Position numbers and translations under genes: made by a program. DNA of 64,000 nucleotides from contig JADZCJ010000083.1 in NCBI GenBank assembly GCA_020851635.1, positions 109,007 through 173,006 on the forward strand. The letters are read 5' to 3'. The notes beneath the pieces are model-generated. The model was not told where the DNA came from. It was given only the letters and a program-made list of their open reading frames with translations, and made no database searches. Every line of letters begins with the position of its first letter. Positions within the stretch are counted from its first letter, which is position 1. Positions 26,262 to 34,124 of this stretch are shown piece after piece. The DNA comes from Anaerolineae bacterium. GTDB lineage: Bacteria > Chloroflexota > Anaerolineae > UBA4142 > SHND01.

Positions 26262-26504
26262 TCAGGACGATTTGGGTTGGTCCTTTTTTTTGCTTTTGAA
26301 ATAGAGAAAAGGAAAAGCGAGCAGATACGAAATAACGCCCCACGAAAATGACGCGCGTAATACTCCAGCCACATCCGCAGGTGTGAGATACACTTTGGAT
26401 TTTAAGGTTTGATTCGGGTCGCTGATGATGACGAGCTTGTCGTCCTCGCGCTCGATGGACCCGATTTTGAAATCCATTTTGACGAGTTTGCTTACGACTT
26501 GCAT
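26262..26504 (-). CDS. Small single-span membrane protein of unknown function
   Basis: 80 residues. The N-terminal half is soluble and beta-rich (FKIGSIEREDDKLVIISDP). A hydrophobic segment follows at about 49-68 (ASFSWGVISYLLAFPFLYF) and the tail is Lys-rich (KSKKKDQPKSS), consistent with a cytosolic C-terminus. An AAGGA ribosome site lies 6 nt before the ATG. The gene begins 2 nt after the nitrilase stop, so it is cotranscribed with it. I do not recognise a family; association with the nitrilase or with the transporter is possible. Confidence 0.72.
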   Translation of the reverse strand: MQVVSKLVKMDFKIGSIEREDDKLVIISDPNQTLKSKVYLTPADVAGVLRASFSWGVISYLLAFPFLYFKSKKKDQPKSS

Positions 26505-26505
26505 G

Positions 26506-27657
26506 TCAATCCTTGCGGAGTCGCCCCTGCTCTTGCGCGTGCTTTACCCGGGCATCCAGCAGTTTCGACATCTCTTCGGGCGCTTTGCCATAGGGGGGCG
26601 TGAACTGCCCTCGCCCGTACAGCACATCCAACGCAGACTTGGCTCCTTCCAGCTTTTGCGCCAGATTGCGCGGCGGGCGCCCCACCGGAAAGAGATTGGA
26701 AGGATAGATGGGGTCCTTGTACATTTCGCCGAATGCTTCCGTGCGAACATCAATCCAGGTGTTGTGCGCGCTGACGGCGCGATGTTCGCGCAAGCCCTCG
26801 ATATCAATCGTCGCGGCAATGATTTGCTCGCCGGGATATTCCGCCTCGCGCATCATCATTCCCGTATAGTCAATAATCATCGAATGACCGGGACAAAACG
26901 TCTTGGGATAAAACGCATAGTTCACTTCACCCCAATTCGAGCAAAGCATATAGACCATGTTGTCGTGGGCGCGGGTGCGGCGCGTGAACCGCCAAAAGTC
27001 CCACGGATGACTCACCCCTTCCACTTCTTGGATTGCGCCGGGATGGCAGATCACTTCGGCGCCGTTGAATGCCAGCGCGCGGGACACCTCCGGCGTCGCC
27101 CCATCGTGACAGGTCATGGTGCCCAACTTGCCAATCTCGGTGTCAACCACGGGAAAAAAGGTCTTGAGCGAATTGCCGAATACCCTGCCGTAATCCTCGA
27201 GCATATCGTGTGGACTCGTGCCCAGACCGATATAGGCAGGAATGTGCCATTTGTGATATTTGAGAACGACCTCTCCGGTCGGACCCACAATAAAATTTGT
27301 GTTGAACCAACGGTCAGGAAATTCGGGCAAAACTTCGACGACGCCGCCGCCGACGATATACAAGCCATACTGCTTGGCTTTGGCAGCCAGCACATCCGTT
27401 TCAGGTCCGGGAATCCGCACCGCTTTTTTCATAAACTCTTGCAGCCCGTGCTCGCCCGCGCCGGGAGTTGTCACCCCCTGCATGAAATATTCGGGCAGCA
27501 CGACGAGTCGCGCCGGGACTTCCCAAAAGTATCCACAGCCAAAGTCAATCAACTGCGAGACACGTTCCAGATTCTTGTAAATGTCCTCTGTGGTGCGCGC
27601 CAGCGTTACCTCGGGCTGGATCACGAGCGCTGTATATTTTTCGACCTTGGGTCTCAT
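26506..27657 (-). CDS. Carbon-nitrogen hydrolase (nitrilase superfamily)
   Basis: 383 residues. The catalytic triad is visible: E56 in VVLPEYF, K136 in LKYHKWH and C183 in GTMTCHDGATPE. This is the nitrilase-fold Glu-Lys-Cys arrangement. The protein is longer than a minimal member because of an extended C-terminus (about 290-383). Aliphatic amidases, N-carbamoyl amino acid hydrolases and beta-ureidopropionases share this layout. A GGGAGA ribosome site precedes ATG 27657. In an operon with an amidohydrolase and a peptide-type transporter, hydrolysis of an amide or carbamoyl intermediate is the best guess. Confidence 0.92.
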   Translation of the reverse strand: MRPKVEKYTALVIQPEVTLARTTEDIYKNLERVSQLIDFGCGYFWEVPARLVVLPEYFMQGVTTPGAGEHGLQEFMKKAVRIPGPETDVLAAKAKQYGLYIVGGGVVEVLPEFPDRWFNTNFIVGPTGEVVLKYHKWHIPAYIGLGTSPHDMLEDYGRVFGNSLKTFFPVVDTEIGKLGTMTCHDGATPEVSRALAFNGAEVICHPGAIQEVEGVSHPWDFWRFTRRTRAHDNMVYMLCSNWGEVNYAFYPKTFCPGHSMIIDYTGMMMREAEYPGEQIIAATIDIEGLREHRAVSAHNTWIDVRTEAFGEMYKDPIYPSNLFPVGRPPRNLAQKLEGAKSALDVLYGRGQFTPPYGKAPEEMSKLLDARVKHAQEQGRLRKD

Positions 27658-27833
27658 TTCACTCTCCCTATCTCGTGCGGATGTTAGGTGTGTCACAACA
27701 GGTTCTTGCAAGGACGCGCGATCACAAATTCCGGGCTATCCTGTGGCGCGGTTTTATCTGCCGACGCTATTGTCCGTTGAGGGGCTGTGGTTGCGGGAAA
27801 AAGTGCCGATGGCAAAGCTGCGAGGGTGTATCG

Positions 27834-29402
27834 TTAGAATTCCCGTTTTTTCAATCCCAGGTCTTCAAGGATCACATTCGCCGTAATTGTGCCCGCGCCT
27901 GAAATCGCGCCGCCCGGATGACAATAGGGTCCCGTCATGTAGAATTTGTCAAAGGGTCCCTTGAACTGCGAGTAGCCGGGAAATGGGCGAAAATAACCGG
28001 ACTGGGACAGCCGCATCGCGCCGCCGGTCGTCGTGCCGTTGACCAGACACGGGTTGTCGCGTTCGATTTGCGGACCTGTAACAATGTGCTCGCCAATGAT
28101 GTTGCCATTCCCCATATTGGTCGTGTATTCCTGCAATTTCGGCAAGAGCACGTTGTGCGTGTACTCGACGCCCAAATCTTCCCAGTTTTCGCCGCTCGCC
28201 AGCTCGATGGGCACAAATGTATCCATGATGAGCGTGTGCTTGCCCTGCGGCGCGCGGGTCGGGTCTTTGGTCGTCCAACATGCCACCCACAAGAACGGGT
28301 TCGTGGGCTTGAGTCCCATCTGCATTTCGGCGTACTGCTTGACAATGTCATCTACCGAGCCAAAGATGCGTTGGAACGGTGTATGATTCATTTCGTCGCC
28401 GCATTTGTATTTGGGCGGCTCGTTCAGCGCGTAATGCGCGCGCACGATGGTGAAATCGCCGGGCTTGTAGTGTTCCACTTTGCGAAGGAACGAGGTATCG
28501 AGAACGCCGTCCTCCATCATTTTCAAATACGTGAGCTTGGGGTTCAGTCCGGTGACCACCGCTTTTTTGCCAAAGAACTTGCGACCATCCTCCAGCTCGA
28601 CGCCGCGCGCTTCGCCTTTTTCGATAATGAACTTTTTGACCGACGCCTCCGTGAGCACCGTGCCGCCGTATGCTTGAATCATTTTCGCAAGCGCGACCGG
28701 CAGCATGATGCTGCCGCCTTCGGGAATGGATTCACCGTAAATGTGAATCGCGGGAATCATGATGTAGATGAGTTCGCCGCGACCCTCCTGATGTGGATTG
28801 ACCCCCGGCGCGGTCGCCCAACCGAGGATAAAGGAACGGACAATCGGATGTTCAAAGTTTTCGAGGGTGAAATCGAGCGGTGAGAGATTGTAACTCCGCA
28901 GCATCTCCAGACCTTCATCGCTGTTCTCCATCACCGAAGGCAGCAGACTGGGCGGGTTTGGCGGCGAAAACATATTCGTCACAAATCCGTCTTTGATTTC
29001 CGCGAAATTATCGTAAATCTCACGATACCGCGCCGCGTCACGTTCCGAATAATGCGCAATGGACGCGACGGTCTTGTCAACGTCGCGGTACACGACAATA
29101 CCCGGACCATCGTGATAAGGATGTCCGGTGATATGGTCTTGCGCCCAGATATATTTCAGCCCGAACTTGGCAAGGTCGGGCATCAACTTTTTGAAATCCG
29201 CGTTGGCGTGAATCCAAACGTGCGAGGAGCCATAAAGGTCATGCTTGAACCCGGGCAGCGTAACCTGGTCGGTTGTTGCGCCGCCGCCCAGCCGCTTGTT
29301 GCGCTCGAGGACGAGCACCTTGAGCCCCTGCTTGGCAAGCACAGCGCCGCAGGTCAAACCATTATGTCCGCCGCCAACAATTACGATATCGTATTCAGCC
29401 AT
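27834..29402 (-). CDS. FAD-dependent oxidoreductase of the phytoene-dehydrogenase-like family
   Basis: 522 residues. The N-terminal dinucleotide motif is DIVIVGGGHNGLTCGAVLAKQGLKVLVLERNKRLGGGATT (about 5-45). The C-terminus closes with the flavin-binding MTGPYCHPGGAISGAGTITANVILEDL (about 490-515). This is the NAD(P)/FAD amine-oxidase/CrtI-like superfamily, but no carotenoid genes are nearby. The substrate may be an alicyclic or amine compound. It is the first gene of the long minus-strand cluster, preceded by a roughly 170-nt leader and a strong promoter with operator (29557-29613). Confidence 0.9.
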   Translation of the reverse strand: MAEYDIVIVGGGHNGLTCGAVLAKQGLKVLVLERNKRLGGGATTDQVTLPGFKHDLYGSSHVWIHANADFKKLMPDLAKFGLKYIWAQDHITGHPYHDGPGIVVYRDVDKTVASIAHYSERDAARYREIYDNFAEIKDGFVTNMFSPPNPPSLLPSVMENSDEGLEMLRSYNLSPLDFTLENFEHPIVRSFILGWATAPGVNPHQEGRGELIYIMIPAIHIYGESIPEGGSIMLPVALAKMIQAYGGTVLTEASVKKFIIEKGEARGVELEDGRKFFGKKAVVTGLNPKLTYLKMMEDGVLDTSFLRKVEHYKPGDFTIVRAHYALNEPPKYKCGDEMNHTPFQRIFGSVDDIVKQYAEMQMGLKPTNPFLWVACWTTKDPTRAPQGKHTLIMDTFVPIELASGENWEDLGVEYTHNVLLPKLQEYTTNMGNGNIIGEHIVTGPQIERDNPCLVNGTTTGGAMRLSQSGYFRPFPGYSQFKGPFDKFYMTGPYCHPGGAISGAGTITANVILEDLGLKKREF

Positions 29403-29556
29403 TGCCAGAGCGACTCCGAAAATCTATAGGATTGTATCGGGTTGTAGAAACCCGATTATTTTGCTCATCATGCGAGCCGGATGAAGGTACAAGATAACAG
29501 GGAGAAAATGAGGAGTAAAAAGGCGAGAATTACACAAATAACAAAAAATACAGTCA

Positions 29557-29585
29557 AAATTTGTTCACATCAACAAATTTGTGAA
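29557..29585 (-). promoter_or_regulatory. Palindromic operator overlapping the transcription start
   Basis: A perfect 9-bp inverted repeat (aaatttgtt, 6-base spacer, aacaaattt; 29557-29580) lies directly downstream of the -10 box on the - strand. An overlapping TTCACA-N10-TGTGAA repeat runs from 29564 to 29585. Position and symmetry fit a repressor site controlling the cluster that starts with the FAD oxidoreductase. The regulator is not identified. Confidence 0.68.
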
Positions 29586-29613
29586 ATTATATCAAAGTTT
29601 AGCCGGATGTCAA
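29586..29613 (-). promoter_or_regulatory. Near-consensus sigma-70 promoter for the FAD oxidoreductase operon
   Basis: On the - strand TTGACA (29613-29608) and TATAAT (29591-29586) are separated by 16 bases. Both hexamers are perfect consensus and the surroundings are AT-rich. Transcription would start near 29580 and leave a leader of about 175 nt before the ATG at 29402. Apart from these sites and the remnant at 29754-29996, I see no gene in the 29403-29995 interval. Confidence 0.8.
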
Positions 29614-29681
29614 GGTATTTTTGAGACCGAAATTATGGTTTGTGACTCCTCTTCTCTCTGATTTTTGCCAACGGATAGGGG

Positions 29682-29716
29682 AGAAAATAGAAAACCGGTC
29701 CCTTCTAGACCGGTTT
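29682..29716 (-). terminator. Likely intrinsic terminator of the second catabolic cluster
   Basis: A 9-bp perfect stem (aaaccggtc / gaccggttt at 29692-29700 and 29708-29716) with a 7-base loop. On the - strand it is followed by a T-rich stretch (ttttctattttctc). It lies about 280 nt downstream of the M20 peptidase stop and just ahead of the next promoter. Confidence 0.65.
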
Positions 29717-29753
29717 GTGGGGTGAGGTGTGATTTCGCACCCCCTAAAAGCAC

Positions 29754-29996
29754 GAAATGGGATTCGGGCCCGCGACCTTTCACGTCCTCATTCTTTTTGC
29801 AAAGCAGACGACGTTCGACCATCCTCAAACCTTGCAAGCGGTCCACATAGACGCTCGCTTGGTGCTTGGACAAGCCCGTGTCGGTGGCGATGTCTTGCAA
29901 CACATGCTGCCCGCGCCCAATGGCACGGATGATCGAAATAAAGGTGCGCGAATCGCGCACCTGATCGCCACTCTCACCAGCAACCCATGCCGGATT
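29754..29996 (-). pseudogene. Remnant of an AAA ATPase C-terminal (DUF234-like) winged-helix region
   Basis: A minus-strand frame shows DSRTFISIIRAIGRGQH, then LQDIATDTGLSKHQASVYVD and RLQGLRMVERRL, followed by GRGPESHF. This matches the end of archaeal-type ATPases in which a winged helix (tgls...vs.Yl..L..lglveRr.p) precedes a DUF234 domain. No intact N-terminal ATPase is present and a stop codon lies just upstream in frame. The region after GRGPESHF is unrelated. I read it as a decayed fragment; an expressed small HTH protein with a GTG start at 29960 is less likely. Confidence 0.5.
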
Positions 29997-31135
29997 CAGA
30001 ACCCCGTGCTCAAAGCTAGATTAGAGTACGCTTTGGCTGCCATCAAGACAGACTCGAGCAGAATGGACTCGTCGGCGCGATGCGCTTGCCCCGGCTCACC
30101 GGGACCCCAGATGATGATTGGTGTTTTGTAGGACTGGGTGATGATAGAGCCATCGGTGAAATAGGATAAACCTATGGGCTGATGTTCGCCGGACAAATCC
30201 AAGAGGACGTCAAGCGCGGCACGCACAACGGGGTTTGAGGGAGGGGTATCCAGAGGGGCGCGGTCGAGCAAAACCTCGGTTTGAGCAAAAGCGTCCGGGT
30301 CCTGCCCAATTGTCTTGTCCAGGAGTCGGCGGATTTCACCCAGCACCGAATCGTGTGCAAGCGGCGGAATCGTCCGCACATCAATCGTTACACGGCATCG
30401 GTCCGGCACCACGTTCGGCGCCGAGCCGCCCTCGATTTGATCGGGGCTGGTCGTGGGCAAGCTAAGGAGCGGATGCGCCTCGACCCGGAAATCAAACTGT
30501 TCGAGCGCATTGAGGAATTTGGTCGTATTTAGAATCGCGTTCGATCCGAGCGAGGGCATCGAGCCATGCGCGCTGCGCCCATTGACGGTCACGGAAATCC
30601 ATAGCGCGCCTTTGTGCGCGATCCCGATTTCGAGCGCCGTCGGTTCGCCAATGACGATCGCGCCGACCTGATCGAACGCACCCTGCTCTACAAACGCACG
30701 TACCCCGCAGCAATCTACTTCTTCGCCCACAGTCCCCATCAAAAGAATATCTCGCGGCAGATTGCCCGAGTCTCGAGCCAGCATCGCAAGCGCGCCCGCC
30801 ATAGCTGCCAGCCCGCCCTTCATGTCAGCCGTGCCGCGCCCATACATGCGCCCCTGTTCGATTTCGCCCGCAAAGGGATCATGTCGCCACACCTGACTGC
30901 CGATTGGGACCGTATCGAGATGTCCGCATAACGCCAGCGCCGGACGGGAACTTGTGCCGGGCACGCGCGCCAAGAGATTGGAACGTCCCGGCTGCACGGG
31001 AATCAGCTCTACATCAATTCCGCGCGCAGTCAGCCAGTTTGCAAGCACGAGTGCCGTATCGTGTTCATTGCCCGGAGGATTGACGCTCGGTGTTCGGACG
31101 AGTTCTTGCAGTAAGGTAATAATCTCCCTGTCCAT
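29996..31135 (-). CDS. M20-family metallopeptidase (ArgE/DapE/ACY1-like)
   Basis: 379 residues. Metal ligands of the M20 fold are visible: His in LALCGHLDTVPIG, Asp in GRGTADMKGG and the catalytic Glu pair in GTVGEEVDC. A dimerisation insert carries ISVTNGRSAHGSMPSLG-like residues (ISVTVNGRSAHGSMPS). Such enzymes remove acyl, carbamoyl or succinyl groups from amino acids or cleave dipeptides. ATG 31135 lies 16 nt after the aldehyde dehydrogenase stop. It is the last gene of the cluster before a terminator. Confidence 0.92.
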   Translation of the reverse strand: MDREIITLLQELVRTPSVNPPGNEHDTALVLANWLTARGIDVELIPVQPGRSNLLARVPGTSSRPALALCGHLDTVPIGSQVWRHDPFAGEIEQGRMYGRGTADMKGGLAAMAGALAMLARDSGNLPRDILLMGTVGEEVDCCGVRAFVEQGAFDQVGAIVIGEPTALEIGIAHKGALWISVTVNGRSAHGSMPSLGSNAILNTTKFLNALEQFDFRVEAHPLLSLPTTSPDQIEGGSAPNVVPDRCRVTIDVRTIPPLAHDSVLGEIRRLLDKTIGQDPDAFAQTEVLLDRAPLDTPPSNPVVRAALDVLLDLSGEHQPIGLSYFTDGSIITQSYKTPIIIWGPGEPGQAHRADESILLESVLMAAKAYSNLALSTGF

Positions 31136-31151
31136 GAAATGTCCGACGGAA

Positions 31152-32609
31152 TCAGCGCAGGTCAATGGTTATCGTTCGCAGATCACTCATCTCCATGATG
31201 GTGTGCTTGCCGCCCAGCCGCCCGATGCCGCTCCGCGTCCCCGAGACTCCGCCAAACGGGATATGGAGCTCCCAATAATTGCTGGTGTCGTTCACATTGA
31301 CGATCCCCGCGCGCAGTTTTTCGCCGATGCGATATGCGCTGCGAATGTCGCGTGTGAATAGAGATGCGACGAGACCAAGCCCGGCGCTGTTGGCAATCCG
31401 CAGCGCCTCATCCACGTCCTCAAATTCCATGAGCGGGGCAAGAGGTCCAAAACTCTCTTCATAATTGATAAAACTCTCGGCGCTCACATTATCCAGAACG
31501 GTCGGACGATAAAATAGTTCGCTGCCCAGTTCACGCGCCCGTTCGCCGCCAAAGAGCACACGCGCGCCGCGCTTGATGCCGTCCTCGAGATGACGGTCCA
31601 TCTTGTCGGCGACCCCTCGATTATTCAGCGGTCCCATGGTCGTCCCACGCGCAAGGGGATCACCCAATTGGACTTTTTTTGCCTGCGCGACAAGGAGATC
31701 GGCGATTGGCTCGTGCACGCGACGATGCACCAGCACTCGTTCGGTGGCGCTGCACACCTGACCCGCATTGAAAAATGCGCCGGACGCTGTTGCGGCTGCC
31801 GCCAGTTCCAAATCGGCGTCCTCGAGAATCACGGTGGGTCCGTTTCCGCCCAATTCGAGCAGCAAGGGCTTGCCTGCGGCGCGGCGCGCAATGTGCTCGC
31901 CGGTTTGAGGACTGCCCGTAAAGCCGACTGCGTGCGTTCCGGGATGTGCCACGATTTCGTCGCCGACGACGGGACCGGGTCCGGTGACCAGATTCACGAC
32001 ACCGGGAGGGACGCCCGCCGCTTCAAAACACTCGGCAAGTTTGATGGCAATGACCGAAGTGGTCGGCGCCGGCACCCAAACGATGGCGTTGCCGGCCGCC
32101 AGCCCCGGCGCGAGATACTCGACCGGGATATTCAGGGGGAAATTCCACGGAGTGATGACGGCATAGACGCCGCGCGGCTGCCGAAAGGTAAAGACGCGTT
32201 TGTTTCCATTCTCGACAGGGATTGTGTTGCCTTCCAACCACTTGATTTGTTCCGACGCTTCTCGAAAACCCTCGATCGCGCTCTTGACCTCGTACTCGGC
32301 TTCGGCGTAAAGTGGTTTACCCTGGTCCTGGCTCAGGACTTGGGCGAGTTCCGCGCTGCGCTGCTCCATCACATCAGCAATGCGACGGCACAAACGCGAA
32401 CGTTCCCAGATGGACATTCCGGCAATCTCCGTGGCGTGTTTCCCTGCGGCCGCAACGGCGCGTCGCGCATCCTCGCGCGTCCCTTCGGCAAGATACGCAA
32501 TCGTCGCAAGCGTGGCGGGATTTTCTGCGGCAAAATATGCGCCGCTTTCACTCGCGACCCATTTCCCGTCAATATACATTTTGAGTTGTTGCGGTTGCTG
32601 ACTGCTCAT
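31152..32609 (-). CDS. NAD(P)-dependent aldehyde dehydrogenase (atypical cofactor loop)
   Basis: 485 residues. The catalytic Cys is C286 in FFNAGQVCSATER and the general base is E252 in LLELGGNGPTV. VITPWNFPLN is conserved. The cofactor-loop lysine usually found in KPxE is replaced: the loop reads AIVWVPAPTTS (about 176-185). The ATG at 32609 has a GAGG ribosome site; longer starts run into the upstream spacer. It is 38 nt downstream of a second, canonical aldehyde dehydrogenase. Oxidation of a semialdehyde after transamination is the most natural role. Confidence 0.92.
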   Translation of the reverse strand: MSSQQPQQLKMYIDGKWVASESGAYFAAENPATLATIAYLAEGTREDARRAVAAAGKHATEIAGMSIWERSRLCRRIADVMEQRSAELAQVLSQDQGKPLYAEAEYEVKSAIEGFREASEQIKWLEGNTIPVENGNKRVFTFRQPRGVYAVITPWNFPLNIPVEYLAPGLAAGNAIVWVPAPTTSVIAIKLAECFEAAGVPPGVVNLVTGPGPVVGDEIVAHPGTHAVGFTGSPQTGEHIARRAAGKPLLLELGGNGPTVILEDADLELAAAATASGAFFNAGQVCSATERVLVHRRVHEPIADLLVAQAKKVQLGDPLARGTTMGPLNNRGVADKMDRHLEDGIKRGARVLFGGERARELGSELFYRPTVLDNVSAESFINYEESFGPLAPLMEFEDVDEALRIANSAGLGLVASLFTRDIRSAYRIGEKLRAGIVNVNDTSNYWELHIPFGGVSGTRSGIGRLGGKHTIMEMSDLRTITIDLR

Positions 32610-32647
32610 AATAACCTCGCAAGTGGGAATTGAAATCGAATTAAGAA

Positions 32648-34120
32648 TCAAATGCCCCAGGTGTTGGGAGACGCGGCAAGGTCCACCCACACAGATTTGA
32701 GACGCATATAATCGGAAACCACTTCGGGTCCTGCTTCGTAACCCAAGCCGCTCTGTTTGTACGGCGTAAAAGAGGATGCGGCAGAACCCGCGTAATAAGC
32801 ATTCACCCAGACGATGCCCGCCTGCAGCGCGTGCGCCACGCGATGGGCGCGGCGCACATCGCGCGTCCAGACCGCTGCCGCCAGACCATAGACCGTGTCA
32901 TTGGCGATGCGGACTGCTTCCGCTTCATCCTCAAAGGGAATGATCGAGAGAACGGGACCAAAAATCTCTTCCCGCGCAATTCGCATGTCGGAACGAACAT
33001 TTTCAAAGATCGTCGGCAAGTAAAAAGACCCTTGCGTCAGCGATGCATCTCGCGGCGGTGTGCCGCCCATCACGAGCTGCGCTCCTTCTTCGAGTCCGAG
33101 CGCGACATAATTCTTGACACGCTCCAATTGTTCCGTCGAGACCAGTGACCCCAGACGCGTTTTTTCGTCACGTGGATCGCCGACTCGAATATTGCGGGCA
33201 TGTGATGTGACCTGGTCGAGCACACGGTCGAGGCAAGCGCGCTGGACCAACAACCGCGTCCCCGCCGTGCAAACCTGCCCTTGATTGAGAAACATGCCAT
33301 AGACGGACCCCGGCGCGGCGAGGTCGAGGTCGGCATCCGCAAAAATAATGTTGGCGGATTTGCCACCCAGTTCCATGGTGACCGGGCGCATATTTTTGGC
33401 AGCCGCCTCCATCACCAGCTTGCCCACCTCCACACTGCCCGTAAACGAAACCTTATCCACTCCGGGATGCGAGACCAACGCGGCGCCCGCCGTCGGACCC
33501 ATGCCGTTCACAATGTTCACCACACCATCCGGAATACCCGCCTCCTGACACAGTTTCGCCAGCCGCATCGCAGAGAGGGGCGTCTGCTCGGCGGGTTTGA
33601 GAATGATGCAATTGCCGCAAGCCAGCGCGGGCGCCATTTTGATGACGGCGTTGTCGAGCGGAAAATTCCACGGAATGATACCCGCAACCACGCCAAAAGG
33701 TTCGCGCCGCGTGTATGCAAATGCGCCGCTCCCCGTTGCGACGGTCGCGCCCCGAATGCGGTCGGGCATCCCCGAGAACCATTCCAAAATGCCGATCGCT
33801 TCGGGCAGGTCCGCACAGCGCGTATCATAGATCGGCTTGCCGCTGTCTTGCGTGTCGAGCTGCGCCAGCTCTTCGAGGTGACCCGAGACGAGGTCGCCGA
33901 GACGGCGCAGCGCGCGCCCGCGGTCAACCGGTTCCATTTGTCCCCACTCACCCTCGAACGCGCGGCGCGAGGATTCAACCGCACGCTCGACGTCGGCAGC
34001 GTCGGCGGATGCTACACGCGCGATCAACTCGCCGGTGGCGGGGTTGAGAGTCTCGAATGTTTCGCCCGAGGCAGATTCGATTTCGCGCCCGTCAATCCAA
34101 TTTCCAACTGTTTTTGTCAT
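32648..34120 (-). CDS. NAD(P)-dependent aldehyde dehydrogenase
   Basis: 490 residues. Canonical family residues are all present: IIPWNFPLD with N152, the cofactor lysine in IILKPAEQTP (K175), the base E250 in MELGGKS and the nucleophile C284 in FLNQGQVCTAGTRL. Similar to betaine-aldehyde, gamma-aminobutyraldehyde and phenylacetaldehyde dehydrogenases. It starts 4 nt after the M20 dipeptidase stop and follows an aminotransferase two genes upstream. A semialdehyde from the omega-aminotransferase is a plausible substrate. Confidence 0.93.
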   Translation of the reverse strand: MTKTVGNWIDGREIESASGETFETLNPATGELIARVASADAADVERAVESSRRAFEGEWGQMEPVDRGRALRRLGDLVSGHLEELAQLDTQDSGKPIYDTRCADLPEAIGILEWFSGMPDRIRGATVATGSGAFAYTRREPFGVVAGIIPWNFPLDNAVIKMAPALACGNCIILKPAEQTPLSAMRLAKLCQEAGIPDGVVNIVNGMGPTAGAALVSHPGVDKVSFTGSVEVGKLVMEAAAKNMRPVTMELGGKSANIIFADADLDLAAPGSVYGMFLNQGQVCTAGTRLLVQRACLDRVLDQVTSHARNIRVGDPRDEKTRLGSLVSTEQLERVKNYVALGLEEGAQLVMGGTPPRDASLTQGSFYLPTIFENVRSDMRIAREEIFGPVLSIIPFEDEAEAVRIANDTVYGLAAAVWTRDVRRAHRVAHALQAGIVWVNAYYAGSAASSFTPYKQSGLGYEAGPEVVSDYMRLKSVWVDLAASPNTWGI

Positions 34121-34124
34121 CGTG

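Noticed and set aside
29754..29790. tRNA T-arm-like sequence (gggcccgaatccc on the - strand)
   Set aside because: The loop lacks the TTC start, the stem is only three pairs, and no anticodon or D arm can be folded around it.
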